From: Tubiluchus corallicola
Lineage: Eukaryota; Priapulida; Priapulimorpha; Priapulimorphida; Tubiluchidae
NCBI GenBank assembly: GCA_030141605.1
Contig: JAQGDQ010000044.1
Coordinates: 116,501 to 180,500 of the forward strand
DNA length: 64,000 nucleotides
Direction of reading: 5' to 3'
The notes below the pieces were generated by a model. That model ran no database searches, had not been told where the DNA came from, and saw only the letters and a program-made list of their open reading frames with translations. Below, one piece after another: positions 22,201-34,549 of the stretch (positions are counted from its first letter, which is position 1; every line of letters starts with the position of its first letter). The position numbers were made by a program, and so were the translations under genes.

Positions 22201-24920
22201 TGCAGTGGCTTGTCTGCTGAGAGCCTCCATGCCAGATTGAGCTGTAAAGTGTTAAAATTGACTTGTTTTTGCTCTACACAAACATCTAAATTACAAGAAA
22301 TAAGTATGTCCTGGATATATTCTTAATTGTCAGAGAATGAAGTTATATTTGAATGTAAATTTAAATTATAATGAAGATTAGAGTTAACCACTAACTCAGT
22401 ATCAATTTAGATATTTGTGGTTTATACCGTAGAACGCATAGAGCCAAGGTCTTTGATGGCCCATTTGAAATGTGCATTTAATTGGAGGTTAAGTAATAAT
22501 TGCACAGCACATTCAAGATCTGCAGCTTGTATGTAAAGTGAGCAAATTGCAAAATTATGGGCCTAGCTTGAAAATCCTGTAGTTTACTTCTCTGGTTAGG
22601 GGCTGGATTATGACCTTTTGAGGGCCCTTTGGCTAATGAATTATGGACCCCCTCAGGCAGAGCCACCCTCTAGCTCACCTGCACCTTTCTTGAATATTTT
22701 TACTCATGATATGTTTTAGTGACATTTACATATCTTGAAGTAAACTTATTACAAATTATTTAAATAAACCAGAATATTTATCTTTTGTTTGTCAAAAAAA
22801 TATTCTTTAAGAAATACCACTATTTGCATGCTTTCAAACCAAAACTGTCCATAAGTCAGCATAGTTAAAACTATGTTATCATGCTTGAAAATAAAGCAAG
22901 AATTAAGTCAAAAATGTCAATTTTTTGTTTTTTATAAAATTTTGTATTCTAGCATCAAATTATCAAAAAAATGTTGAAAAAATACTAAAAATTCAATTTT
23001 ATAATCCCATACCCACTTCTTTGGCTAAAAACTAGTACTGCAATAATGTAAAAAAAACTTGTATTTTCAAACTCCGACAATAGCTCGTAGAAGCAGTCAT
23101 TTTGCTACAGGTTTTTTTCTTGCCAGGCCTAGATCTTCATTAGTAAGAGCCATTTACAGGATTTAAATATAACTTCAGCATATTCTTACAGTCTATAGCA
23201 ACCAATATTTGTGCGGTTGCTAAGTGTTTTGCAGAAATGGGACGAAAACAATAGCTAACTTTAAAAGCATTTTTCTCAAGGTCATGTTTTCAGTGTGAAG
23301 CCTGCACCTCACCTTCCACATGGTTTATCTCAGCTTAGAAATAACATAGAGCGATGAAGTTGTATCAAAATAATCCTCATGAAATGGAGAATCAGGATGT
23401 GTGAATATCTAGAAAAGCTTAACTACCGACTTATGGACGATTTTGTTACGCAAGCACACATTTTACTATTTATTGGAAACCAAATTAGCACATATTTCAG
23501 CACAACCGTAGTAAAAGTAACATATTTTTTGACAAATGTTAGCAAAGCTTAAGGGGCCCTGGGTTACAGTTTATACTAGCTTATAGGATAATCCAGCCTT
23601 GGTGATACCAAGTTTTACCAAACAAACTGCAACTTTGCTTACGTAATGCATATTTGTTTTTCTTTTGTTGACAGAGCGATCGATCGTTAGTAAACCTGCA
23701 TCTAATGCACACTAGCTATTTCTTGTTCATAATGGTCATGACATTGCTTGCTTATGCTCTGCTAAGAGGACGGCCAAAGAACTTCGTCAAGAATGGTGTA
23801 CTGGTCAATGAGAAGGTGGGTCAGTTTCTCGTGGTCCAACTTATGTTAATTGTATGTTAAATTTGAATTTTGTTTATTTGAAATAATTTGAAATACAGTG
23901 CATATGAGAGTGCACATTACAGAAATTTCATAAATTAAATTACCAGCATAATTTATTAGCAGTAGAAAAAATATATACTGTAGCACTATGTGCTGAACTT
24001 ATAATATATGAATGTGATGTCCCACCTAGGTTCTCAATAGACAGGTTAGCTAGTTGGTTCTGTTTTCACCTTGAAGGAGAGCTGATATGTTACTGTTTAA
24101 TTTTCTCTATTTCGTCGTCACACATTTTGATGGCACAGAATGTGTCTCATTGTCAAGGCTAAACCTTTAACATGAGGCGCTAGACCAACAGTGTGTCGCA
24201 GCCACATTATGATGCGCTCAACAAAGGAAACAAACAGATTCATTATAGTGAACAAAACTGCCCATGTCGAATATTGCATCCGGCAGTTGTGCAAACATTT
24301 GCTGATATGTTTCGGCTATGCTTAACTTCGATAACGACAGATGCACTGTGATTCAGCTGTTTGGCTCATTCCATGATCGCTGTTGGGCTTTCCTATTTGT
24401 GTTAATTCACTAAATCATTGGACACTTGAAGTGCTTCCTTTGATTTAATATCTGATCCTTTGTTTGTTAATAGAGTCAAGCTGTACTTGATGTACGACTA
24501 ATACATGTAATGGTTTGTTTGTTTTGAGAAACAGATAGATATAATTAGACTGAAAATTCTAGAATGGTTTTTGCTGTACTCATCATATTTCAATAAGGTG
24601 TGTAACACAACAAAACTCATGACTGATACTGTTAATAATGCTGACTGCATGCATGCATGCATGACTTATTACTGCAATGACTGACGATAATGGTACCTTT
24701 ATGGGATGACAATCTAGCCAAGTGAAGGAACTTTACACTAATGACACTGATTTAAATCTTGATGTTTTAGCCCCTTTTCTCCTGCATTTGTCAGTAACTC
24801 TGTTAAAACGAGTAACGACTAGTTAACAGTTGCAATTTTGATACTAAGTGCACTGCTACAGGCTACATAAATGTTATTGCTGTATATCATTTTATGTTTC
24901 AGATACCTCTTGAAGCGTAA
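19140..24920 (+). CDS. TMEM248: TMEM248-like two-pass membrane protein, complete
   Basis: Six coding exons join in frame: 19140-19292, 19956-20226, 20759-20879, 21527-21692, 23675-23815 and 24903-24920. They give 289 residues; human TMEM248 is slightly longer. The N-terminus NPLENLK-like leader with RPPLVVFM and the first membrane segment (about 18-40) match the family. So do the GLSG motif (139-142), the DRSL-NLHLMHTSYFLF block (239-255) leading into the second membrane segment (251-267), the RGRP motif after it, and the C-terminal LEA. The loop between the membrane segments carries cysteines at 66, 168, 187 and 215 and N-glycosylation sequons at N78, N106, N125, N148, N190 and N217, as expected for a lumenal or extracellular domain. 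The molecular function of the TMEM248/TMEM219 family is poorly known. The initiating ATG is near the start of a spliced exon, so there is an upstream untranslated exon. Confidence 0.95.
19956..20226 (+). CDS. TMEM248: TMEM248-like coding exon 2
   Basis: The exon starts DWNMFLDKFAAIDFC after TTTATTTGCAG and ends GLSG across a phase-1 donor (GTAGTA). It holds a His-rich, probably flexible stretch (CIQHHHQPQIHVNGS) and three sequons. The human protein has a longer Ser/Thr-rich linker at this place, which accounts for much of the length difference. Confidence 0.93.
20759..20879 (+). CDS. TMEM248: TMEM248-like coding exon 3
   Basis: The exon follows the acceptor TATTTTAG and encodes EAAKENVTVTFELPAG, then KTCVTFMASSTVFPFT. 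It ends AA at the donor GTAAGT (phase 2). The CVTFMASS-VFP stretch corresponds to the human C-TLTASPGVFPV stretch. Confidence 0.93.
21527..21692 (+). CDS. TMEM248: TMEM248-like coding exon 4
   Basis: The exon follows TTTATTGTAG and encodes APENCLINQSDAFYQP through WCNNGTKVF and PHLTVYLTL. It ends in phase 0 at GTATGT. Two of the four lumenal cysteines lie here. The next intron (21693-23674) contains two nested mobile elements. Confidence 0.93.
22597..23601 (-). mobile_element. hAT-like MITE, copy C, split by a nested element
   Basis: On the minus strand the right end reads CAAGGCTGGATTATCCTAT and the left end closes with AAGGTCATAATCCAGCCCCT, matching the ends of the copy at 30526-30879. The family landmarks GGGCCC, AAAGCTT-GCTAACATTTGT and AATATGTGCTAATTTGGTTTC are recognisable. 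Its middle is interrupted at about 22826-23459. The outer element alone is about 370 bp. It lies in TMEM248-like intron 4 against the gene's direction. A target duplication was not recognisable. Confidence 0.75.
22826..23459. mobile_element. Inverted-repeat element nested in MITE copy C
   Basis: The interruption of copy C has matching inverted ends: ATGCTTTCAAACCAAAACTG and GTCCATAAGTCAGC at the left, and on the opposite strand GTGCTTGCGTAACAAAATCG and GTCCATAAGTCGG at the right, about 40 bp in all with scattered mismatches. The inside is about 560 bp, AT-rich and non-coding. Family and target duplication are unresolved; a short ATTT flank is possible. Confidence 0.65.
23675..23815 (+). CDS. 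TMEM248: TMEM248-like coding exon 5
   Basis: The exon follows TTTTGTTGACAG and encodes SDRSLVNLHLMHTSYFLF, membrane segment 2, LLRGRPKNFVKNGV and LVNEK. This is the most conserved part of the family. It ends in phase 0 at GTGGGT. Confidence 0.96.
24903..24920 (+). CDS. TMEM248: TMEM248-like coding exon 6 (last five codons)
   Basis: After TTTATGTTTCAG the exon encodes IPLEA and the stop TAA. The human protein ends in a similar EKVALAEA, so this tiny coding end is credible. Candidate poly(A) signals further on are ATTAAA at 25368 and AATAAA near 27326; which is used is not clear. Confidence 0.9.
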   Translation: MPLEA

Positions 24921-27900
24921 AGAGACAAAATTCTTCGTTACTTCTGAGTCATCCTGCACATAACGTATTCACAGTTGCTAACCTAGTGAAACTCTTTTAA
25001 AATCAGCGCACTCTGAAACCTACCAGTATTAGGTTCATTTGCTTAAAATTGTATTCAGTGAGTTTGAATTTTAGTTGCGAGCTGATTGATGTCATTGATG
25101 CCCACGATGAATCTCTGCACAGGTGTGTGCCATATGTCACTCTCTGATAATTGTCATAAAATGTCGATCTTTTTACCTTTTATCAAATTTTCTTCATCTA
25201 TTCATTAATCGTTACATACAATTTCAAAAACTTCTTGCTTTTTCAATGCATTATCTGATCTCTGCACAAATATATTAGAATTGTTTCTTGCATTGTCTCT
25301 GTGTTGTTCAAATTCATCTAGTTCCCATTGTTCCTTGTCCATAGTTCTATTTTACTATTGTTCCATTATTAAAGACAATTATACTCTATTGTCTCTGCAC
25401 CATAGGTTTAAATTCTTCACATGCACAGAGACAGATCCTTAGCCATCATATCAATCAATAATTCGTAACATGGCACCCTTTGTTTGCTAAAACAGCAGGC
25501 CATAGAATTTGCTTTGAAAAATGGTATCCATTGTGCCTCAGTTCTTGTGGGAGTCTAAGCACAGTCACTCTCTTTGTGCACGCATGGTATCTAATTGAAT
25601 GGCCTGCATCTTATTAGTTTCACTGCATTGTTTGTTTGCTATTCTGTGCATTAAATTGTTCAGTTTGCATTGTTATTTCTATATTGTTACATGTTCTGAG
25701 TTTACTGCATTGTCTCTGTTTTCTCAGTGCATTCATCAGCTTTGCTTCTCCGTTTTCACCTTATATGTTGAACAAAGAACTGTGTTCAGTTCAGACCGCT
25801 TTGTTACCGCATTCATATCTCGGTTTAAGGAACCTCACTCTTACAGATATCAGAAAATTTGGACAAAATCTGGTCCGTAGAAAGTCCTGCATATTATGGA
25901 CACAGTATTTCTTAAACTGACTGCTAGTTGGCGGACCTTTGTGTGTAGCTTGTATGTCAGCGTGTTTAGTAGCTTAATCAGCATGTGTGGTGGTTTAGAA
26001 TCAAGAAGGCAGAGTTATATGAGTCAGTTGCTTGCAGTTTTTATATATTTTTGCACGGGAGTGGCTCGTACTAGACGTTTTTGAGACAATTAGGCGATTG
26101 ATTCTATATTACTTTGAGTGTAATACACGGCGCCTACTGTATTAGCTTAGTATCGGAAAATACGGACAATTGGCAAATTCGGATCGACATTTCCCTACTG
26201 TTGTCTGGCAAACCGAGATATGCGTGTATTCCACTTGTAGCAAATTAGCAATGTTTTGGGATTTGTGTATCAATTGTATTACGTATAGATAACATTTGTG
26301 AGTGATTCTTAGCTGAGCTTAGCTTTAGCATGTTTCATTTAGGACACTAGACACAATTAAATGTTGTGCACATTTTTTGTATGCGTACATTACGAGTATG
26401 TACATATTTTACTGGAGCATTTTCAGTTCAGCTGTGATATAAGATAGGTGTGAATAATAATTCTGATTATAACTGGATTTGGAAATTGTAAATACGTTTG
26501 TGTGTGGCATTTATCGTACATACATTATGCAATATGCATTGTATGCAATCTTCTTGGCTTGGGGAAGTTTTTCAGGAACTGAAATTCACTATTATTTTGA
26601 CTTCTAATAGTTTAGCTCAGACTTCTGTGTTTTTATATGTACTGTTTCCCTAGATCAGACCTTCATATAATACTGATAGGCGGTGCTTAAGTAATGACTT
26701 CACTTAATCCATGCCAGATTGTGTTTCTGGAAATTTTCTGTTATTACGGTACTTGTGGTGACAGTGACATAACATTTTTTTACCGATAACTCCATTAACA
26801 GTAAAACCTTCAAAAGCCAGTTCATTTCCAAAAAAATCCATTCAGATCTTAATCACTACTCTTAATGATCAATTTTTTTGGGTTAATATGTTTTTACTTT
26901 TGCCACTTGCGCCAAAATGAGGAAGCCTTTGGTTATTGCTTACTAGCGCTACATTGTTGTGTGGAAAAGGCTGTTTCGTACAGCAAGGTTTAGGCAAGTT
27001 AATCAATTTCATTCATATGTTGGCTTATCGAAAATCATTTCATAAGCATCTGCAACACATGCAGACCTGCCAACTATTGGATGTAAAAATGAGTGTGGAA
27101 ATGGAAAGCACGGGGATCATTTCGCCCCTGGCAGGTGTCCGGGGAGCTAATTATACCCCAGAATTTTTTTTTGCTTTTTTGGGTATTACTGAGCTTTCTT
27201 GTGCTGTTATTGCAGTTTATCTGTTTTCTGTTTTCTTTATGTAAGTGTATCTTTAACATGATATGTTATTTAAAAACATTGAGTTTGTGCAGTTATATGA
27301 TATGCACAATATTGCAGTTCCTTGTCAATAAATATTAAGTTGTGAATTGATGTATCAGAGACTTTTTAGGAATTTTTGGTATTTTTTGTGATATCGTATT
27401 AGATTATGTTTCTGAAGTGTTCTTACGAGCTGTTTGCAGGACTGATAAATTATGATATTTGAACGTCTAACAATGGTTTAGGATAAACGTATCTATCTCT
27501 CTACTAGTTATTGTTGCGTTCGTAGTAGCACATGTCAGGTGATCGTTAGATACCTCATATGCTTTCTACAATTGTAATTTATTAATAACATATAGTAATA
27601 CATACTAACATCATAATAATTCTTCACTTGCAGTTTTGACAATTCATTGTTATTTTATTTAATATGTAATAACGGGACAGGAATCATTATAACATTGTTA
27701 TTGCTAATTCAACATTGCCTAAATTAAATTTAACTGCATATTGTTGGTTTTCTGACTTGTAAGAACCAATTACGCCTTTTTGTATTATATCCAATGGCCT
27801 GTTTTTGTTGTTAATTACCAATACGATAGTGTTGTTTACATGTTACAGTGTTGTTTGTTGTTACTATGTTTATTACTTGCGTTCATTGTGTCTTTCAAAT

Positions 27901-30517
27901 GAATATCAGTTTTATTATAATAGTTTTTAGTTTTTGTTAATTAAGCAGCAGCATCAAGCAATGTTTGCAAATTACCAAACCAATATATGATTTATAAAGG
28001 TAATAAGTTTTTGGTAGTGTGTACAGTAAGCAGTGTTGTCATAGGTTTGAGAGCTATTATATTTTTGGACAAAAAAGGTTGGTGACATTTGAGCTAATTT
28101 CTTTGTTAGCTGAAATGTTTAGTTGGCAAACTTTAGCCAGAAAATGTTTATTAATACCTTAGTAATCAATTATATTGTAAAGTTTTCAGAATTTTCTAGG
28201 CAGCGCATGTTATCCAGCTAAGATTCATGCTTCAGCCTTAAATGAATGTTATGATCCATTGTTTATGTGCAGGCTGGCTTACTGAGCTACTGAGTCTGTC
28301 ATGAAAAGTTGAGCAACAGTATAGCATATATTGTAGACGGATGGGTGCACCCATCAGATCTGTCAGTATATATTTAAATGGTTTTATCTCTATGACTATG
28401 ATTGAGTTCAAGACTAGTAGTCTAAACACTTAACTGTTATAGACTTCATGTAAATACTAAAACACATGGATTTCTCTTCTCTTAAATTTTTATGAAAAAT
28501 ACATTTGCTATTATGTATCTATGATTCATATTAGTGACATTACATAAACTGGAACATTTTAGGTCATTTAAAGACCTTTATACTGCCTCTTGTTGGTGAA
28601 AAATTAAATAGAAATAATTTACTTTGAGAAAAACTTCTTTTATTAATGTAGACAATAATAGGCCTATATTTTGCTAGTGTAGAATGCACAACAAAACGTT
28701 TGTATATATTATTACATGGATATAACTACATTGTCCACTGAAGCAAATATATTGCCATGTTAATATTTCTTGCATTCAATAAAAACATGGGTGCATTTTC
28801 ATCGAAATTTGAAACCTCTTGCTAAACTTATTTGACAAAGACAGTAACTCAATTTGACTACTAGGTATTCTATCTATATTGTATGCTGTGCGCTGTATGC
28901 TGTAACTATCATTGTTGATTTGCCGTCTGTAACTGTATAGGTTGATTTTTGTTGGTTGCATTCAATAAATTCATTATAATGTTAGATAATTTTAGGTTAT
29001 TTTGTTTACCTAAGCTGTAATGTATAATGAAATGCATTTTAAAATAATTATCAACTTTATTCGAACATGAATTTTGAGTTACATCGTGCAGATAAAAATT
29101 AAAAACACACTGCAAAAAATACTTACAATAAGATATGTACAATCAATAGAAAGAAATAAAAAAAAACACATAGAGAAGATGCCTTTAAAAACTGTATATT
29201 AATTAACACGTATTTCATTAGTAATACAGTCAATATTATGTGTCTTCAAGTACATCACAGTGTGTACATTTTCACGCAAATCAATCATTTCTTTTAAGAC
29301 ACTAACTTTACTTTTAATATCAACAGAATGTTTTTAAAGTACTTGTTTAAAATACCAGTGCGTGCAGACGTCAAATTATGAGTCACGAATCTTATTTCTG
29401 AGTATAAGTTTTGAGTAACATTGCTACAAAAAGACGAGATAGGGTTACAATAGCCGTGTGAGTCACGTGATTAATCATTGGCAGTTTTGGCACATGATGA
29501 TTTAAACAGGAGTTGGCAAATTTGCAGAATCCCAGTTTAAAGCTTACACATGTATTTGTAAATTTAAGCGGTCAGAAAAAAGCAATGTAAAGTACAGTTT
29601 GTACTGTAGCTTCGTACCAACATGTGAAATAACAAAAACATGAGACAAACTTCCAGGCAGGGTTTTAGCAAAGCAGAAGGTAGCAAAACCACAAATTTAA
29701 TTACAGAGATTATAAACTCCAGTCAAAGCAGTCTATATTGTACTACATGTTATCATTCCAAAGGTTACTAGTGTAAACAACTCGTCACTCTGGATGCTAT
29801 TGTGGGCAGTTAAAAGCTGCTGATCGCTAATATTTATTGATGAGAAATGTTGATCTATACTGTTATACCATTAGCATGCTATATACTACAGATCCCAATT
29901 CCAACTACTCATCATTCCAAACACTGTACACGAATATTTTCATGTTTTAGGTCAAATTTAATGACCAAGTTTAAAAGCAATGACAGAGTTAAAGAAAAAA
30001 CGCTCAGTTTGTAAAATAAAGAAAACTCTCTGGTGTTGCTTACATTATAATATTTTCCTATCCAAATTAGACTTTTTCCAGAAATCTGCTCATTCTTAAA
30101 AATTTTAACAAACAGCTTATTTCACGGTTCGGTGTTTTTAACGCGTATTGAAACTCGCAAAGAGGACAGTTGCTGACTTACACTAATTTCATCTAAAAAA
30201 TTCTCATCAGTACACCATTAGACATCAAAAGAGAAGCCTCTCATTAGCATCATGAGAAGTTGCTGGTGACAAGGCGCCATGTACTAAAGTGATTGCAAGA
30301 GTCATGTCAGAGAACGTATGACTTCAGAAATAAAACGACGAAATTGAAACTCGAATCTATCTTATATGCAATATAAGCGTACGTTTTCGTGTTTATTTTA
30401 ATTCTACACATTTTCTTTTCATTATGCCAGTGTTCACAACGTGGAGTGATAATTAGCTCATGAGTTTTACAACAAAATTAGATTGTTGGTTTGTGTCTGG
30501 GTGACAAGGTTAAAATT
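24921..30517. other. 3'UTR of the TMEM248-like gene and intergenic DNA
   Basis: There are no convincing exons. ORFs up to about 100 codons (25599-26084, 26936-27338) lack homology I can recognise and are T-rich. A small inverted repeat ACCTGCCA/TGGCAGGT brackets 27064-27137 and may be a fragment of a short mobile element. AATAAA signals lie near 27326, 28777 and 28966. Confidence 0.4.
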
Positions 30518-30525
30518 AATGTGTC

Positions 30526-30879
30526 CAGGACCGGATTATCCTATAGGCTAGTATAGGGTGTAGTCTAGGACCCTCAAGCTTTGGTAACATTTGAGAAAAA
30601 CCTGTTTTGTCATCGCGCTTGTGTTGAAATATGCGCTTATTTGGTTCGCAATAAATAGCAAAATCGTAGTATTTCTTAAAGAATGTTTTTAAAGACAAAC
30701 ATACGATAGCTATTGTAGTTTATTTTACTTTATTTAATTTCAAGTTACGTAAACGTCACTAAAAGATATCACCGGTAAAAATATTCAAGAAGGGTGCCAA
30801 CGAGTTAGAGGGTGGCTCCGTCTGAGGGAGCCCCATATTTCATTGGCCTAGGGCCCAAAAAGGTCGTAATTTGACCCTG
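30526..30879 (+). mobile_element. hAT-like MITE, copy B (best preserved)
   Basis: The element starts CAGGACCGGATTATCC and ends GGTCGTAATTTGACCCTG, whose reverse complement starts CAGGGTCAAATTACGACC. The ends are therefore imperfect terminal inverted repeats beginning CAGG. It is flanked by AATGTGTC (30518-30525) and AATATGTC (30880-30887), a 7-of-8 match to an 8-bp target duplication. CAGGGCCGGAT-type ends plus 8-bp duplications are typical of non-autonomous hAT elements. The 354-bp inside has no coding capacity. Confidence 0.82.
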
Positions 30880-30887
30880 AATATGTC

Positions 30888-33300
30888 TTTGTGGCATTAA
30901 GTGAGACGCCGTGTGGCCTTTCACTCCAGTAACTACTACTACAAGGTATCGTTCAAGGTCAACATTATATCATTATGACTGCTGGGAATTCAAATTCGCA
31001 AAAAGTCCATATAATAATTACTAGGGCAGACAGTGCGGCATGTTCATTAGACAACAGACAGTGCAGCGTGCTAATTAGGCAACTTATTTGCACTTATCAT
31101 TATCTCTTTGTCCCCAGAGCGTTTTTCCATTATATAATTTATACTATGACCGTGAACTGCATATTCAGTATTTCGATCGTGATTGTCAAGGCCCATGGTT
31201 GTGTAGGCGCGTTAACAAGGAATAATGTAGCAATGTTTGGTTTTCCAATTCAATAGTGTTTGGTTCAAATCCAATCTATGTCCTGTCTTTTCCACATTTT
31301 CTTTCTTTCTGTCTAATTTGGTTTAAAAAGAATAATTAACTGTGTGTTTATTCCTTTTGCTAACTGAAAATTTTAGAATTAAAATTATAAAAAATGGCAT
31401 CAAATTACTAACAATAATTTTGCAGCTTTTTCAATGTCTGTGAATCTTCCTAGCCAAACTCAGAGGGCTGCAATAAAGGACCTCGTTGGAATTAAGAGGG
31501 TCATTTGGTTTAGTTTTATGTGTCATCATCTGATATTATGCTTCTACTTATCCACAATATAAGATTTTTTCATAATTTTTTGCATCTTCATTTTATTCCC
31601 GGCTTAGGCCTACACTTATAACTTGGAACTGTGTTTCTCTGCATTTTTAATGTTAAAAGAAAAGTAAGGGTAATTGTAAAGTGTGTCCAAAAAACTTTTT
31701 CTACTAACTTATACTAGGCCCCCTACTAAAGATTTATCAGTTTGTGAGCCAGACCCTCAAAATTTGGTCATCGGTACCAGACAGAGCAGCAAATTCTAAC
31801 ATTGCATTCTGAAAAGGTGTTTATCTTATGCAGTTTCCCCATCCCAGTGTGAACTGCTCACCAAGAAACATTATAAATTTACAAATTTTATACAGCCGTA
31901 CTACAAATAAATGCTCTTTACGCACTAAAACAGCTTGTATGTAATACAAAATTTCAAGACGAATTTTTTAACATTTGTTGATGGATTTTGTTTTCGTGTT
32001 TAAGTTGTCGTGATCGTGTTGTATCAAGCTTTGCCATAATAGGGTTTGAACCCAAATCGCAATAGCAGTGAGTGCAAGTTCAAAGCTCTGTAAAAACCAT
32101 CCGACTCTATTTGACCATCACGGTAGTTTTGTCAAATAACTGTTACTCTGACGTTTTTGTCCAGAACTAATTTGCACCCACATTTTGTAACGTAGTTCAA
32201 ACCCTACCATACCAATAAATAAAAGATAATAATTTTTGTTCTTCATTTTTTGTTTCTAGCCAATATCTAATTATTGCTCTCGGAAAGCATTACTTACCTC
32301 TTCACCAGGGAGATCTGTTTCTTGAAAGAAATAGGAAGCCATTTCCCTTGGCTGTTGTCTAGTATTTTCTTACTTTGCTCTGAATTACTATTGCTCAGGT
32401 GATTTATTAAAAGTTACGCGCTCTTTGATCTTTGCAGCAGTAGCAGCACAATAAGTGTAGAGTTTTCTCTCACGCAATAAATTAAATGTACAAACTAATG
32501 AATCAGGCAGTAATAATTAAGTACAAATCAACTGAAATGCGTGAGAATAAATTATTGTTAATAGCCATATTTTTGTCAGTAGTTGATTTTGTGTGCACTT
32601 TTATTTGGTTTGCTTGGACATTTTCCCAGATACTACATTACAGGTGAAGTGTAATGGACGCTCATTTATTTATTTATTTATTTATTTATTCTATCAATTA
32701 AAATTTTATATTTGTAACAATTGAAAAATATTTACAGTATTATATAGTGGTATTTATATAGTAATATTCACAGTATTATAGTGATATTTAAAATAATTAA
32801 AGTGTAATCAAAGGTGTGTCAGCAATGTTTAATTGATGTTAAAAATGTTAATAGATAACTATTATAGAAAAGAATAATTATTATTAAATTATATCTGATA
32901 AGACTATCAGACTAAATCGTTCTACTAATGTTCATCTCTTACATGATGAGAGACAGGTCGGTTGCTTTTTTCTAAACTTAGAAAGGGGGAGAGGTCGCAA
33001 TGCCAAGACACTCAAACCTCCTCTCAGTTCTGAGAGAGTTTGTTAATACGAGTTTGAAGCACAGCGGCTATAAGATTGAATTTAATCGATTTGCCCACTG
33101 AGATTTTCCTGTAAAAATGGAATTCGCTTCCAGAGGCCATCTGACACGCCCTTACTGGGATAGAATTGCTTCAATACTGAAACATTGGAACAATTGCGTT
33201 AAGTTTTTCGACGAGCAATCACACTTAATGTAACGCAGAGAAGTTATTTGCATCAGTTTCCCCAGCATGCAGCCCTGTGAAACAGCAGACAGGCTACATC
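30888..33300. other. Intergenic, no gene seen
   Basis: AT-rich DNA holding a (TTTA)n run at about 32663-32691 and the fold-back listed separately. No coding signal is supported. Confidence 0.4.
32038..32207. repeat. Fold-back with tRNA B-box-like arms
   Basis: TAGGGTTTGAAC at 32040-32051 is matched exactly in reverse by GTTCAAACCCTA at about 32195-32206. The left arm read on the minus strand is GGGTTCAAACCC, a Pol III B-box consensus, with an A-box-like TGGTCAAATAGAGTC about 50 bp before it. A pair of oppositely oriented tRNA-derived SINE remnants would explain both facts. Confidence 0.4.
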
Positions 33301-33542
33301 AACATTGAAGCCAGACGAAGAGCGCGCGTTTAGCTGCGCGCCACTTAGCGGGGAAGACACTCTGCTTCCTGACACGGTGATGAAGCCACAACATTCCAGG
33401 ACAGTGTTTGCTGACAACACGAAGCTGGTGAAGCGTTGTTTATAGACTCTGGTGATAGAAGTTATGAAAGGGCGGGAAGGTGGCTAGTTATAATGTTGAT
33501 AAGCGGTCTGCTTCAGCGACATCTATCGGACACAAAAAAATC

Positions 33543-33589
33543 ATGGACGTAACGTTTATTGTGATGTCTGTTTTCTACTTAAGCTTGGC
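33543..33589 (+). CDS. Candidate first coding exon with signal peptide
   Basis: ATG at 33543 opens MDVTFIVMSVFYLSL plus a split codon beginning GC, followed by a perfect donor GTAAGT. The peptide is a hydrophobic, signal-peptide-like segment of 15-16 residues. The 250 bp upstream are richer in CG dinucleotides than the neighbourhood, which fits a promoter or 5'UTR. I do not recognise the protein. It could be the start of a small secreted protein whose other exons lie to the right. Confidence 0.35.
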
Positions 33590-34496
33590 GTAAGTGTATT
33601 ATTATTTATTTACTTAAGATTCGAGATTGAGTAACTGTTTCGGATTTTGAATTGGCATTTGAAGTTTATTTTGAATTGGCATTTGAAGTTCTGCTTCGTC
33701 TACGTTAAGAAGTTTGTTCTTTCGCTTTTTAACTCATTACAACCTGACTCATGTTTATCTAAAGTGTAAGGTACAACAGCCGTGTACCTGACGTATCAAC
33801 TAATTCATGATGTAGCATAACAATGTAATAGCAACAGTATGATAAAAGCCTTCAAATGACTAATAATACAAAGAATGTTGAACTTGAAGATTGTGAAAAG
33901 AAAACAGAAATAAAAATGTAAAATGACAATAAGTATGGCGTTAAAGGTGACTTCGGGCAGGGAAATACAGTTAAAAGAGAAAAATGTCTTTGCGAGCTTC
34001 CAAGAGTTAATAAAAGCTTATGGTTTTACCTTTAAAATAACAGCAATTTTTTGCGAGTGAGCAAAAGACCAAAAACAAAAAACGGCGCCATCAGCTTGGC
34101 TTGTCTCCAAAGCAAGTGAGGCAATTTGTGTACTTTAATTTATTTGTTTGTTGGACGTTGATTTTATTTTACCTTTTTAGCTAAAAGGAGTTCCTTTTCT
34201 GCAGTTTTGAACGCTAGTAGTGGGAATTTTCCCGTTTCTCACCTCTACACCATGCGTGGGAATCGTATCTATTTCCTATCTTCACTTAAGTGGGAATTCC
34301 CAGGATCCAGTTCCATAGGCAGTCGTAATTAATGACTGATACATGGGGTTATTTATTCACAATTTGTGTTTACAAATCAGATTAGTGTAAACAAGTTTAG
34401 CACTAATAATGAAAAATAATATTAATTGCTAGAACAGAGTATCTAAAAGTTACACAAGGGTTTATTCAACCTGCTTTACTTTTTCTACTTGCGTAG

Positions 34497-34549
34497 CTGC
34501 ACTGATCTTGCAGACTCTGACGGATTATGCAGATCGTGCGGACGACCCG
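34497..34549 (+). CDS. Candidate second exon of a small Cys-containing secreted protein
   Basis: After an acceptor (CTTTTTCTACTTGCGTAG), the first base completes the alanine codon left open by the exon at 33543. The frame then reads CTDLADSDGLCRSCGRP up to a donor GTAGGT (phase 1). Three cysteines in 17 residues fit a secreted peptide. No family is recognised, and two continuations (exons near 35315 and 35573) are equally possible on splice signals. Treat as a hypothesis. Confidence 0.25.

Noticed and set aside
25599-26084. Three overlapping plus-strand frames after the TMEM248-like stop
   Set aside because: T-rich, overlapping, without recognisable motifs, and likely in the 3'UTR or just beyond it.
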